Assembly: GCF_020697055.1 (NCBI RefSeq)
Contig: NZ_JAJFBP010000022.1
Location: forward strand, 1 to 64,000
Direction of reading: 5' to 3'
Length of the DNA stretch: 64,000 nucleotides
DNA from: Panacagrimonas sp.
Lineage (GTDB): Bacteria; Pseudomonadota; Gammaproteobacteria; Nevskiales; Nevskiaceae
In this document: piece by piece, positions 43,542-53,292 of the stretch
How the letters are laid out: each line of letters starts with the position of its first letter
Position numbering within the stretch: position 1 is the stretch's first letter
The notes under the pieces: model-generated
What the model was told of the DNA's origin: nothing
Databases searched by the model: none
The model's input: only the letters and a program-made list of their open reading frames with translations
Translations under genes and position numbers: made by a program

Positions 43542-44243
43542 CTAGCCGCCGCCGATCATCGCGGTGTATGCGTCGGGGGTGGGCAGGCCGTTGCAGGCGC
43601 GAACGATCGCACCGTCACCCTGATCGTCGGCGCTGGTCCACCACAGGCTGATCGGAGAGCCGCTTCCGCGGGTCGCCTGTTCGGCCACGGCCGCCAGCAG
43701 CGACGGCACTTCGCTCGACGCAACATGCATCGCCTGATCCAGGTACTGCGCCAGATCCTCGGCCACCCGCGGGCGCGTGTCGTCGAGTCCGGCCGGCGGT
43801 GGGAACTGGGCCAGTCTTTCCTCGACCGCCTGGACCGAGCCTTGGAGGTCGAGCATCGCGATGGCTTCGCCGTCGAGTGTCCTGAGCCACGCGACGATCG
43901 AGGGCAGGGAAAGATCGTGCAGCGCTTCGCGCGGCACACCGTGCGCGATCGTGAACGGGAAATGCCGATTGGCCCGATCCACGCTCGACATGATCAGGCC
44001 GAACCAGGCGTTGGGACCGCACACGCCGGGCGCGAGGCAGAAATGCCACAGCGGACTGCTGAGGTAGCGCTGCAGCCAGTCTTCCTCGCCCAGTTGCATG
44101 CGGCTGCCGTGGATCACCGACTGCAGCCAGTCGTCCCAGGTATTGATGAACTGGGACGGCAGCCGCCGGTTCGCGAAGTCGCCGAGAAACGGCAGCTTGC
44201 CGTACCAGCCCGGCAGCGTCTGAAGCTGCGCCGCCGCGTTCAT
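43542..44243 (-). CDS. tagF: Type VI secretion-associated protein TagF
   Basis: Protein of 233 residues with the N-terminal TagF/DUF2094 signature GWYGKLPFLGDFANRRLPSQFINTWDDWL, written here in its core form, and a C-terminal extension. TagF is a post-translational repressor of T6SS firing in Pseudomonas, acting with the FHA protein. It is the last gene of the leftward T6SS block, two bases after the tssM stop, so translation is coupled. No PppA phosphatase domain is fused, unlike in some relatives. Confidence 0.9.
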   Translation of the reverse strand: MNAAAQLQTLPGWYGKLPFLGDFANRRLPSQFINTWDDWLQSVIHGSRMQLGEEDWLQRYLSSPLWHFCLAPGVCGPNAWFGLIMSSVDRANRHFPFTIAHGVPREALHDLSLPSIVAWLRTLDGEAIAMLDLQGSVQAVEERLAQFPPPAGLDDTRPRVAEDLAQYLDQAMHVASSEVPSLLAAVAEQATRGSGSPISLWWTSADDQGDGAIVRACNGLPTPDAYTAMIGGG

Positions 44244-44245
44244 CG

Positions 44246-47200
44246 TCAACTCAGACCGCGAGGGCAGGAGAAGTTGCGCAGCTCGGACAGGCCGTACGGG
44301 TTCTGCACGCTGCCGGCGGTGACTTCGAAGCGCACTTCGCGTCCGTCGAACATGAAGGTGACGAACATCTTCTCGGGTTGCGCGGTGCGTTCGACCGTGG
44401 CCTTGTCGAACAGGCGGAACAGCGCCCACGGACCCTCGGTGGTGTAGCCCGATCCCGACGCACCGGCCGGCTCCACTGTCAGGCGCACGATCGAGGTTCC
44501 CGCCGGGCCCGGCCACGACACCCATTTCGGCGCGATGGGGCCGTGCGCGTAGGACACCTGCTGGCCATCGACGTCGAGCAGGAATCGCGAGATGCCCGCG
44601 TCCATGCGCACCGGCTTGAACTCGTAGCGGTACGCAGCCTGCGGGCCCATGCGGAAGAACACTTTCTTGATGCCATCGGCACGCTCGAACTGCACCAGCG
44701 AGCCGGCGTAACCCATCGGAACGCCTTCGACCTTCTTCAGGCTCCACGGCTTGGTTGCGGTATCCACGTACGCGGCCAGCGACTGCGTGAAGAACTGATC
44801 GATCATGCCGCCGGTGGCGAAGAGCGCGGCGAAATCGTCGGCGGTGACGTCCTTGCTGCTGCCCGAGGAGAACGGATAGCGACCGCCGATGGCCTTGGCG
44901 CAGAAGTCACCGAAAGACTGCGCGATGCCCTTGGACAGGTTGCTGCGCGTCTCCTGCAGCGCCTGGCTCGCACCGGTGCCCGACAGATCCTGCAGCATCG
45001 ATTTGAACGGATCGGGCATGCGCGCCGCTTCGGCCTTGACGCGACCGGGCGCGTCGCTCGGCGGCGGCGGATTGCCGCTCTGCACCGCGGTCTCGGTGGC
45101 GCTGAGCATCATGTAGACCTCGTTGACCAAGGTCAGCGCGCCGGCCATCGGCGCGGGCGCATCGCCGCCCGGCCCCAGCACCCAGTAGCGCAGCGAAGCG
45201 AAGTGATCGTCGACGATGCTCTCGAGCGACTTGCCTGCGGTGGGATCGGGCTGCGTCGGGGTGCTGCTGCCGAACATCTTTCCGAACTTCTGTTTCTGCT
45301 GGGCGAGCTTGTCGGCGGCCTTGTCGGCGATGTCCTTCTCGGCTTCCTGCTTGGTGGTGAGCGTGGTCTCGCGCACGATCGCCTTCATCAGCAGCGGGAT
45401 CGGCGAATCCGGCGCCGAGAGGATGCGCGCGGTCTGGATGCTCTCCGACAGCGAGGACGCCTTCTTGAGTTTCACGTCGGCGATGAACTCGTCCCACACG
45501 CGCACGTAGTCCTGCAGATACAGACGGCGGACCTGTTCGGATACGCCTTCGCCGCCGAGCAGGTCCTTGGCCTGGTCGAGCGCGCCGGCATCGGCGGTGC
45601 CCAGCACCCACGACTGCTCGTCGCCGAGCTGCTTGGAGACCTCGCCGACGCGGCTCATGAACTCCTTGTGATAGCCGTCGTAGGAGTACAGGCCCGGAAC
45701 GCCCTTGGTCAGGGGCTGGCCGCTGAGGCGCACGAACACCAGCGCCGCACTCGGCCCGCCCTTGGTTGCGACCGTGAACTCCGGATACTCGGCGCCGATG
45801 CCCTCGCGCTTCAGACGGCTATACACGCGCTGCGGCAGGCCGAAGCGCGTCAGCGCGCTGCGTGCACTGGCGATCAGCAGCGGATCCGGCGGCAGCGGCG
45901 AGGAGTAGTCGTCGAGCGACAGCAGCGACTTCAGATGCCCGCCCAGTGCCGCGCGCTGGTCGGTGGTGACGTCGCGCGGTAGCGATTCGTCCCAGTCGAA
46001 TTCGATGGCGGCCGCGGCGTATTCGGGATCCAGATGCGTGCGGTCCTGCAGCATCAGGTAGACCTTGAGCACCTCGTAGGTCTGCTCGAGATCGGTCGCC
46101 GGGATGCTGCGCAGGCGGTCCTCGATCCGATAGATCAGGCGCGGCAGGAACGCGTTGCGCAGCAGGCTGCGATACGCCTGGTCCGCGCCGGCCTGCAGCT
46201 TGCCGCCCTGGTACAGCCCGTACGTCATCGACAGCGGTGCGCCGTCGATCACCGCCTCGGTGATCGGCACCGTGCGCACGGCATCCAGCGTCGGCAGCAG
46301 CGCGACCACGTTGGTATCGGCCTTGGCCGGAAGGTCCGCGACCTGCTGGCGGACCACCGAGACGCGCTTGTCGACTTCGGCGACGTAGCTGCTGTTGCGG
46401 CCGAACGACAGCGCCCAGGCCGCGAGCAGGCCGACGCCGAGGATGGCGCACGCGGCGTACGCGCCCCACTTGAGCGCGAGCCGGCGCCGCTCCCACTTGA
46501 TGTTGGTGCCGGCCAGCGCCTGCTCTTCGAAGATCACGTCGTCGAGCAGCTTGGTGAGGAAGTAGCTGCGACCGCTGGAGGTCTGCATCGCCAGCGGGCT
46601 TCCGTCGAAGCCGAATGCGCGCGCGATCCCGCCGACGACGCGATCGATCGGACGGCCTTCCTGCGTGCCGCTGGTGAAGTAGACGCCGCGCAGCAGTGGC
46701 GCCTGGCCGAAGCGGCTGGTCACGAACACCTGCCCGAGGAAATCGAGCACCGCCGGCTTGAGCGCGGCGACCTGCTGCGGGAAGCCGAAGATCAGCGCGC
46801 GCTTCTGCAGGTCCTTTTCGTCGCGCATCCGTTGTGGCTGGCGATCGAACAGGCGGCGCAGCAGGGCGTTCCACTCGGTTTCGAGCGAGGGCAGGGGATC
46901 CGGCGCACTGGGCTCCTGCGAGTAGGTGAACGTGGTGCCCCAGACCTGCGCGCGTTCCTCCTTCGACAGGTCGGTGAAGAACTCGGTGAAGCCGGCGAGC
47001 AGGTCGAACTTGGTGACGAGCACGTAGACCGGGAAACGGATCTGCAGGCGCTCGTAGAGCTCGGCGATGCGCGCGCGAGCCGCTTCGGCGTGGGCGGCCC
47101 GCTCGCGCGCCGACTGCGTGAGCAGATCGCTGGCGCTGATGGTGAGCAGGATGCCGTTGATGGGACGACGCGGGCGGAACTTGCGCAGCAGGTCGAGGAA

Positions 47201-47848
47201 GCCGTCCCACGCCGCCTTGTCGACGGTCTGGTCGGAATCCTGCGTGGTGTATCGACCGGCGGTGTCGATCAGCACGGCCTCGTCGGTGAACCACCAGTCG
47301 CAGTTGCGCGTGCCGCCCACCCCCTTGATCGACTGCGATCCGAGCTTCTCCGCGAGCGGGAACTTCAGACCCGAGTTGATCAGCGCGGTGGTCTTGCCCG
47401 AGCCGGGCGGGCCGATGAACACGTACCACGGCAGTTCGTACAGGTACTGGCTGCTGGAGCGCGCGATCAGGTTCGACATGCGACCCGATCGGCCCTGCAG
47501 GCGCACCTTGCGCAAGGTCCCGACCGCTTCCTCGAAACGCTGGCCCAGCAGCTGGATTTCCTGCTGCGATTCGCTCGGACCCGCGGGGCGATTGGCCGGG
47601 CTCTTGGTCAGCCCTTCCATCAGCTTGCGGCTGGCCATCTTGGCGCGCATGAAGCGCCACGCCCGGCGCACGACCAGGATCAGGCCCACGATCGCGATCA
47701 GGACCCATCGCACCCACGCGGGTTCGAACGGTCGCATCGTGCCGATGGCGATCATCGGACCAACGAACCAGATCACCAGGGCGGCCGCGATGAAGCCGAC
47801 GATCGCGACCAGCAGCGGATGCGTGAAGAAGCCGAAGATTCTGCTCAT
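44246..47848 (-). CDS. tssM: Type VI secretion membrane-complex protein TssM (IcmF)
   Basis: IcmF-family protein of 1,200 residues. Two N-terminal TM segments (about 11–30 and 45–61) are followed by a cytoplasmic GTPase-like domain with Walker A GPPGSGKT at 146–153, a third TM segment (about 455–480) and a large periplasmic part ending in the conserved C-terminal region FDGREVRFEV. With TssJ and TssL it builds the envelope-spanning T6SS core. Walker A is intact, so nucleotide use is possible. The gene lies between tagF and tssL. Confidence 0.96.
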   Translation of the reverse strand: MSRIFGFFTHPLLVAIVGFIAAALVIWFVGPMIAIGTMRPFEPAWVRWVLIAIVGLILVVRRAWRFMRAKMASRKLMEGLTKSPANRPAGPSESQQEIQLLGQRFEEAVGTLRKVRLQGRSGRMSNLIARSSSQYLYELPWYVFIGPPGSGKTTALINSGLKFPLAEKLGSQSIKGVGGTRNCDWWFTDEAVLIDTAGRYTTQDSDQTVDKAAWDGFLDLLRKFRPRRPINGILLTISASDLLTQSARERAAHAEAARARIAELYERLQIRFPVYVLVTKFDLLAGFTEFFTDLSKEERAQVWGTTFTYSQEPSAPDPLPSLETEWNALLRRLFDRQPQRMRDEKDLQKRALIFGFPQQVAALKPAVLDFLGQVFVTSRFGQAPLLRGVYFTSGTQEGRPIDRVVGGIARAFGFDGSPLAMQTSSGRSYFLTKLLDDVIFEEQALAGTNIKWERRRLALKWGAYAACAILGVGLLAAWALSFGRNSSYVAEVDKRVSVVRQQVADLPAKADTNVVALLPTLDAVRTVPITEAVIDGAPLSMTYGLYQGGKLQAGADQAYRSLLRNAFLPRLIYRIEDRLRSIPATDLEQTYEVLKVYLMLQDRTHLDPEYAAAAIEFDWDESLPRDVTTDQRAALGGHLKSLLSLDDYSSPLPPDPLLIASARSALTRFGLPQRVYSRLKREGIGAEYPEFTVATKGGPSAALVFVRLSGQPLTKGVPGLYSYDGYHKEFMSRVGEVSKQLGDEQSWVLGTADAGALDQAKDLLGGEGVSEQVRRLYLQDYVRVWDEFIADVKLKKASSLSESIQTARILSAPDSPIPLLMKAIVRETTLTTKQEAEKDIADKAADKLAQQKQKFGKMFGSSTPTQPDPTAGKSLESIVDDHFASLRYWVLGPGGDAPAPMAGALTLVNEVYMMLSATETAVQSGNPPPPSDAPGRVKAEAARMPDPFKSMLQDLSGTGASQALQETRSNLSKGIAQSFGDFCAKAIGGRYPFSSGSSKDVTADDFAALFATGGMIDQFFTQSLAAYVDTATKPWSLKKVEGVPMGYAGSLVQFERADGIKKVFFRMGPQAAYRYEFKPVRMDAGISRFLLDVDGQQVSYAHGPIAPKWVSWPGPAGTSIVRLTVEPAGASGSGYTTEGPWALFRLFDKATVERTAQPEKMFVTFMFDGREVRFEVTAGSVQNPYGLSELRNFSCPRGLS

Positions 47849-47867
47849 GCGCGTTCTGTTCGCTCGA

Positions 47868-49205
47868 TCAATTCACCAGCACCTGCACGTCCACGCGCCG
47901 GTTCTTGGCGCGATTGGCCGGCGTGTCGTTCGGCGCCAACGGCTCGGATTCGGCGCGTCCTTCCGAACGGATGCGCGAGCGATCGACACGTTCGGCCAGA
48001 TGTTCGGCCACGCTCTCGGCGCGCGCCGTCGACAGGTGCCAGTTCGACGGAAAGCGCAGCGAGCGGATCGGCTGGTTGTCGGAGTGCCCGATCACCAGCA
48101 CCTTGCCCGGCACCTTGGCGATGGCATCGCCGATGCGTGCGAGCAGCGGCAGCATCTTGTCGGGAATGGTGTTGCTGGCCGGGGCGAAGAAGCCGTCCGA
48201 GCGGATGGTCACGACGCTGCGATCCGCGTAGTCGCCGACGTCGACCAGTCCGGCGCGGATGTCGTCGGCCAGCAGGATGCGCAGGCGCGGCGGCACCGGC
48301 TTGGCCGCGATCGGCGGCGCGGCGCGCTGCTCGGCCTGCGGTGCCTGGATGCCGCGGATACCGGCGAACACAGGGTCCGACTTGCGATTGAGGATCGAGT
48401 TGAACGCGACGTAGGCGATCGTCAGGATCAGCGCCGTGGCCGCGACCACGACCCACACCGGCACCGCGTCGAGCACCTTGCTGCGCGGCAGCTGCGCGCC
48501 CTTCCAGTGCGGGCTCAGTTCGCGCTCGGCTTCTCCGCGTTCGCGACGCAGCATCTCGAACAGTCGCTCGCGCACCTGCAGCAGCTGCGCCTGACCGTTG
48601 TCGAGCACGCGGAAGCGGCCCTGGAAGCCCATCGCCAGGCAGATCTCGAGCAGCTCCAGCAGATCGCGATTCTGCTTGGGATTCTCGGCGAGCTTGGCCA
48701 GCAGCTGGAACGTCTTTTCGCCGCCCCAGCCCTCGTTGTGGAACGTCACCAGCAGGCTCTGCGCGCTCCACTGGCCCGATCCACCCCAGGGCGTGTTGGC
48801 GGCGGTCTCGTCGACGAACGTGCACAGCACGTAGCGCGCGGCGACGACCTGTTCCGACGGGATCTGCGCCTTGCGGGCGGATTGTTCGAACTGGCGGATG
48901 CCGTCGACCAGGCGCGCCTTGACCTGCGCGGCATCGGCCTGCGCCGCGACGCGCAGCTGCGGGATCAGGTCGAGCAGCGGCGTTGCGGCCGCTACCAGCG
49001 GGTTGAGGCCGACGGCGTCGGGCAGATGATCGAGCGAGGGCGCCGGCGCGCCGGCGCGCGGGGCGGCCGGTTGCGACGGCGGCGGCGGTGCGGCCGGACG
49101 CGGCGGCGGCGCGGGAGCCTGCCCCTGCGCGCGGCGCGGCGTCGGCACCATCACGGTGCGGTCGTCGGCGCGCGGGGCAAAGGGATCATCGGGATCAGTG
49201 GCCAT
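47868..49205 (-). CDS. tssL: Type VI secretion protein TssL with OmpA-like domain
   Basis: DotU-family inner-membrane protein of 445 residues. A proline-rich N-terminus (about 20–60) precedes the cytoplasmic DotU domain (about 75–235, YVLCTFVDETAANTPWG). A single TM follows (VPVWVVVAATALILTIAYVA), then a C-terminal OmpA-like peptidoglycan-binding domain (about 315–440, VIGHSDNQPI and NRRVDVQVLV). This is the 'extended' TssL type that anchors the complex to the cell wall by itself. 19 bases separate it from tssM. Confidence 0.95.
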   Translation of the reverse strand: MATDPDDPFAPRADDRTVMVPTPRRAQGQAPAPPPRPAAPPPPSQPAAPRAGAPAPSLDHLPDAVGLNPLVAAATPLLDLIPQLRVAAQADAAQVKARLVDGIRQFEQSARKAQIPSEQVVAARYVLCTFVDETAANTPWGGSGQWSAQSLLVTFHNEGWGGEKTFQLLAKLAENPKQNRDLLELLEICLAMGFQGRFRVLDNGQAQLLQVRERLFEMLRRERGEAERELSPHWKGAQLPRSKVLDAVPVWVVVAATALILTIAYVAFNSILNRKSDPVFAGIRGIQAPQAEQRAAPPIAAKPVPPRLRILLADDIRAGLVDVGDYADRSVVTIRSDGFFAPASNTIPDKMLPLLARIGDAIAKVPGKVLVIGHSDNQPIRSLRFPSNWHLSTARAESVAEHLAERVDRSRIRSEGRAESEPLAPNDTPANRAKNRRVDVQVLVN

Positions 49206-49258
49206 GGGCTAGCCCTGTGCGAAAGAGGTCGGGTGACGGAACTGATGGCGTCATCGGA

Positions 49259-50593
49259 TCAGGAGCGGATCGCCCAGCATTCCATTTCCAGGCCGGGGAA
49301 TTCGCCCGCGATGTGCATCGCCAGGCCGCCCGATTTTTCGAGCTGTTTCCACAGTTCACCGCCACGATCCAGTTCGAAATAGTTGAAGCCCGCGTGGAAC
49401 GGGATCTGGCGTGGCGCCACCGGCAGCGGCTTGAGCGCGATGCCGGGCAGCTGCATGTTCACCAGGTCGCGCAGCTTCTCGACCGGTCCGAGCTTGGTCT
49501 GCGACGGGAAACGCGCGCGCAGCTGCTCCGCCGGAACCTGCGCGTTGACCGCGAGCACGAATCCGGCGGTGCGGATCAACTCCTGGTCCGGGATGATCGC
49601 CACGTGCACGCCGTACTTGCGCGCCTGCAGCTCGATCGGGATCGCCGTGGTCTCGAGCACCGTGCTCAGGCTCGCGCGCAGCTCGGCCATCAGCTGTGGA
49701 AAGCACTTTTCCGGCTGCGGATGCAGGTACTTCGGATACGTGGCCGGACGACGCTTGTCGCGGAACGTGGCGAGGTCGCCGGCCATCGCGACGCCTATCT
49801 GGTAGAGCGTCTCCGGATGCAGCGGCGAGATGCTGCGCAGGTGCGCCACCAGCGGCTCGTAACGATTCACCGTCTGCAGGAAGAGGAAGTCCGCGACCTC
49901 GGCGACGCCACCGCGGCCGGGATGCGCTAGGCGCGAGGCCAACGCCTCGCCACGCTGATGCAGCATGCCCTCGAGTTCCTGCAGATACGCCGACAGCACC
50001 TGGCTGACGCTGACCGACAGGCAGGGCGGGATGTACTGACGGTCCAGCACCACGAGGTTGTCGGCGCGCCGTTCGATGATGCGCACGGTGCCCAGCGTCA
50101 CCCAGGCGTCGGTCTGATCGCGCGCCAGCAGCAGGCGCATCTTCAGATCGGCGAGGCGCACGGGCGCGCGGCTGTCCGAACCGCTGTTGTGGTCGGCGAC
50201 CTCGGCGTCGACGGCGCCGAAGCGCGCGAACGTGTTGTCGCTGCCGTCGCCCGCATCCACTTCGACCGAACCGTAGCGGCGCACGGGCACAGCGAGCATC
50301 AGCAGTTCGTTCTTCGAATTGGACGGAATCTCGAGCGGCTCGGGACCCGCATCGCGATCAGGGAAGTCGAACGCGGTGCCGTCGGGCATGACGCCGCGGG
50401 CCGAGGAGATCGCGATCTTGCCGAGCGCCAGCGCGCTTTCGTCCAGCGCCAGGTGCGCGAAGCCCCAGGGATACGGACTGATCTCGCCGGTGCGATTCTC
50501 GAGCGTGCGCTCGAAATAGCGGTCCTGCTGCTGGAAATGCTGCGGCTGAAGGAACATTCCTTCGGACCAGACGACTTTCTTGCTCCAGGACAT
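49259..50593 (-). CDS. tssK: Type VI secretion baseplate protein TssK
   Basis: Protein of 444 residues that begins with the family signature KVVWSEGMFLQPQHFQQQDRYFE, here without its first residues, and contains LLARDQTDAWVTLGTVRIIE and YKLDR-like C-terminal segments (NYFELDRGGELWKQL). TssK links the baseplate to the TssJLM membrane complex. Length is normal. It sits in the usual tssJ–tssK–tssL order. Confidence 0.95.
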   Translation of the reverse strand: MSWSKKVVWSEGMFLQPQHFQQQDRYFERTLENRTGEISPYPWGFAHLALDESALALGKIAISSARGVMPDGTAFDFPDRDAGPEPLEIPSNSKNELLMLAVPVRRYGSVEVDAGDGSDNTFARFGAVDAEVADHNSGSDSRAPVRLADLKMRLLLARDQTDAWVTLGTVRIIERRADNLVVLDRQYIPPCLSVSVSQVLSAYLQELEGMLHQRGEALASRLAHPGRGGVAEVADFLFLQTVNRYEPLVAHLRSISPLHPETLYQIGVAMAGDLATFRDKRRPATYPKYLHPQPEKCFPQLMAELRASLSTVLETTAIPIELQARKYGVHVAIIPDQELIRTAGFVLAVNAQVPAEQLRARFPSQTKLGPVEKLRDLVNMQLPGIALKPLPVAPRQIPFHAGFNYFELDRGGELWKQLEKSGGLAMHIAGEFPGLEMECWAIRS

Positions 50594-50655
50594 GGAATGG
50601 GTTCCGTGTGATCAGCGGGTTCCGAGCGCGCGTCGCACCGGGCGACGCGCGCCGG

Positions 50656-51162
50656 TCAGTCGTCCTTCTTCTTCTCTTCCTTTGCCGATTCCTCGACGCT
50701 GAGCGTCACGCCCTTGGCGCCTGCCTTGAGGGTGATCACGCCCGTGCTGCCTGCGGCGATCGGCGCGGAGGCTCTCCAGGTGGAGCGTTCCACATCGCGA
50801 TACGCGGCCATCACGGCGACGAACTGTGCGTCGGGCGGATATTCACGCGGCTGCATGATCGAATCGCCGGGTTTGAGAATGATCTCCTCGCGCTTGGCGA
50901 TGGACGCGCCGAGCGTCATCTCGTCCTTCTCGAACAGCGCGAAGAAATCCGCCTTCTCGAATTCCGTCATCTGGCGCAGCGCGTAGATGCGCACGACCAG
51001 CGGCGAGGCACGCCCGGTCGAATCCGGATTGAGGTCGGTCGACGCGTTGACGATCAGATCGAGCTTGGACGGCTTGGGCATCTCCGGCACCGGCGGTGGC
51101 TTCTTGCCGAAGCAGCCGGCGAGCGCCACGGCGACCAGCACCGGTACGAGCCAGCGCGTCAT
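50656..51162 (-). CDS. tssJ: Type VI secretion lipoprotein TssJ
   Basis: Lipoprotein of about 168 residues with the signal WLVPVLVAVALAGC and lipobox LAGC; the lipidated cysteine is C17, and the next residue F predicts outer-membrane sorting. The mature part has the TssJ beta-sandwich region (LDLIVNASTDLNPDSTGRASPLVVRIYALR in its core) and a lysine-rich C-terminus. The frame extends to 51201, but ATG 51162 puts the signal peptide at the N-terminus. TssJ anchors TssM to the outer membrane. Confidence 0.9.
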   Translation of the reverse strand: MTRWLVPVLVAVALAGCFGKKPPPVPEMPKPSKLDLIVNASTDLNPDSTGRASPLVVRIYALRQMTEFEKADFFALFEKDEMTLGASIAKREEIILKPGDSIMQPREYPPDAQFVAVMAAYRDVERSTWRASAPIAAGSTGVITLKAGAKGVTLSVEESAKEEKKKDD

Positions 51163-51275
51163 CGATCGTCCCGCCACCACTCCCTGTCGAGCGTTCATCA
51201 TGAATGCAGAATTTCCCGAATTCCCAGTGCCGGACGGACTTGCCCGGACCCTCGATTCACAAAAAATGTAGCGGC

Positions 51276-52982
51276 CTACTTCCGCCGCTGCTGCTGGCCC
51301 CGCTCGAGCGCAGCGATGTGCTCCTCGTATGCGCGCAGGAACTCACGTCCGAACAGATTGTGGAAGTCTTCCTCGGCTTCCATCGCGATTTGGCGATACA
51401 GCTCGCTGAACAGCTCCCAGAGCTTGGCCTTGCGGTTCATCGGCACGAGCGCATTGAGTCCGCCCTTGTCGGGCAGCCGCGCTTCCAGCGCGCCCGGCTC
51501 GAAGTGCTTGAGCACGCCCGAAAGCGCCGCGCGCAGGCCGGCCATGAAGCCGAACTCGTGGGCACGCAGGTCGCTGTAGGCGTCGCGCATCGCGTCCTCG
51601 GCCTCCATGAACCCGGGCATCGGAGGGCCGAACATGTAGCGCAGCGCAAGACCCGCGTCGGGTGAGAACTTCAGCGGATTGTTGCGACCGCTTGCGATCA
51701 TCGTGACGTCGGCGCGCATCTCGCGCTTGACCGAGCCGCGCGCATTGAGCAGCGCGATGGTGCCGGCGACCGCTTCGTTCATGATCGTGCCGACCTTGTA
51801 CATCAGCTCCGGCGATAGATCGTCGATCTGCAACTCCGGCGAATTCATGCCGGACAGCAACGCCTGCAGCAGGTCCGATGGCGGCGCGGAAGGTCCGGCG
51901 GCCGGACGCGGACGTGCAGCCATTGCGGGCGGCGGCGGCGGAGCGGCGGGACGCGGCGATGCGGCGGCCGGCCTCGGGGGCGGAGGTGGAGGCGCAGCCG
52001 GCTTCGGCGTCGGCGCAGGACCGAACGCGTCGAGGTCGAGCATCTGCGTTTCCGGATTCGGCAATGCCGCCGGCGTGAAGCCCTTGGGCGGAGTGAACGC
52101 CGAGTGCAGCTCGGGCACTTTGTCCGCTATGGGCGCGGCGGAGGCCTTGTTGATCCCACCCAGGAATTGGGTCAGTCCGCTGTCCGTACCTCCGCTGTGA
52201 CTCGGTGCGGGCTTGCCCAAGGGTCCGGATCCGAACGGATCGTTGTAGGCCGACGACCCGGACTCGAGCCCGAACATCTGGTCGAGGCTGCCTTCGCCCG
52301 GCGCCTTGGGGCTGCTGCCGAGCAGGCCGGCGAAAGCGTCGTCGTCGAAGTCGGCGCCCAAAGGGGCGGCGGACGGTTCGGGCGGCGGCGGGGCCATCGG
52401 GTCGAAGTCGTCGGGCAGTCCGCCTTGACCGCCGAACGGATTGCCGGAAGGCGCGGGCGGTGGTGCAGGGGCACGCGTCGGCGCACGAGCCGGAGCGGGA
52501 GTCGGCGCGGCGCCGAATCCCAAATCGGCGAACAGCGCGTCCGAATCGGGCGCCGAACCCAGCACCGCATGCCGCGTCGGATTGGGAGCAAGAAGATCGT
52601 CGAACGGATTTCCGGAGGTTGATCCGGCATCCGCTGCGGCGGGACCCGTCGACCGCGCTGCGGGTGCTCCGGCGGCGCCGCGGACTTCCATCTCATACGG
52701 GCCGATGACGATTCGGTCGCCGTTCTTGATCAGCGCGGTGTTCCCCTTCCCGAGCGGCACGCCGTTGACCTTGAGCGGGTTGGTGCCCTGGTCTTCGATC
52801 TGGAACTGCCCGTTGGCGAAGCTGACCTGCCCGTGGACGCGCGAAACCGCCCGCTTTTCGTCGAGCAACACCAGCGAACAATCCGGCGAACGTCCCAGCG
52901 TGCCTCCACCTTGACCAATGTCGACCGACATCGCCTGTGGCGGCGGCAAGCCGTTGAACTTGATGACCTCGACGGTGATCAA
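51276..52982 (-). CDS. tagH: Type VI secretion FHA-domain protein TagH
   Basis: Protein of 568 residues. An N-terminal FHA domain (about 15–95, GTLGRSPDCSLVLLDEKRAVSR in its core) is followed by a very long low-complexity linker rich in proline, alanine and glycine (about 105–385) and the C-terminal TagH domain (about 390–565, FSPDAGLALRYMFGPPMPG). FHA proteins of this type relay Thr-phosphorylation control of T6SS. The frame is open to 53063; TTG 52982 is chosen because GAGGA lies seven bases upstream and the family starts at this point. It heads the tssJ–tssK–tssL–tssM–tagF block. Confidence 0.85.
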   Translation of the reverse strand: MITVEVIKFNGLPPPQAMSVDIGQGGGTLGRSPDCSLVLLDEKRAVSRVHGQVSFANGQFQIEDQGTNPLKVNGVPLGKGNTALIKNGDRIVIGPYEMEVRGAAGAPAARSTGPAAADAGSTSGNPFDDLLAPNPTRHAVLGSAPDSDALFADLGFGAAPTPAPARAPTRAPAPPPAPSGNPFGGQGGLPDDFDPMAPPPPEPSAAPLGADFDDDAFAGLLGSSPKAPGEGSLDQMFGLESGSSAYNDPFGSGPLGKPAPSHSGGTDSGLTQFLGGINKASAAPIADKVPELHSAFTPPKGFTPAALPNPETQMLDLDAFGPAPTPKPAAPPPPPPRPAAASPRPAAPPPPPAMAARPRPAAGPSAPPSDLLQALLSGMNSPELQIDDLSPELMYKVGTIMNEAVAGTIALLNARGSVKREMRADVTMIASGRNNPLKFSPDAGLALRYMFGPPMPGFMEAEDAMRDAYSDLRAHEFGFMAGLRAALSGVLKHFEPGALEARLPDKGGLNALVPMNRKAKLWELFSELYRQIAMEAEEDFHNLFGREFLRAYEEHIAALERGQQQRRK

Positions 52983-53292
52983 CGATGTGTCCTCGGGTCC
53001 CCTGCCGATGTGCTCAGCATGATGCCGCGAGTCTATTCGGTCTCGGCGACGTGGAGTAGCCACGACGTGGGCCCGACGCGAACGTAGTCACGATTCCGAA
53101 TCGGACCTCGAGCGATCGCTGTGACGCCGGACCGGAGCGTTCTGCAGATATGCGAGGCGCTGGACGAATTCCGGACCGTCTCTGCTCACGGCATCACGGT
53201 GACCTTGCTTTGACTTGGCGCGACAGGGTGCCCCGCGGGCCGAAATCGGAGCCGGTGAGACCGCTCAGAACTTCGGCGCATCGTTCGACTGA
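52983..53292 (-). promoter_or_regulatory. Gap upstream of tagH, probable promoter region
   Basis: 310 bases without a credible gene, between tagH and the upstream SHOCT gene on the same strand. It must contain the promoter of the tagH–tssJKLM–tagF unit if that is separate. GAGGA before TTG 52982 is its ribosome-binding site. No repeat-family copy, clear -10/-35 pair or convincing sigma-54 site was found. Confidence 0.35.

Noticed and set aside
44246-47848. Type IV secretion (IcmF/DotU) locus
   Set aside because: IcmF and DotU homologues are accompanied by TssK, TssJ, TagF and VgrG, and no Dot/Icm core genes are present.
53205-53240. Sigma-54-like site TTGGCGCGACAGGGTGC before the T6SS block
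   Set aside because: The GG-to-GC spacing is one base too long, and it points in the plus direction, away from the T6SS genes.
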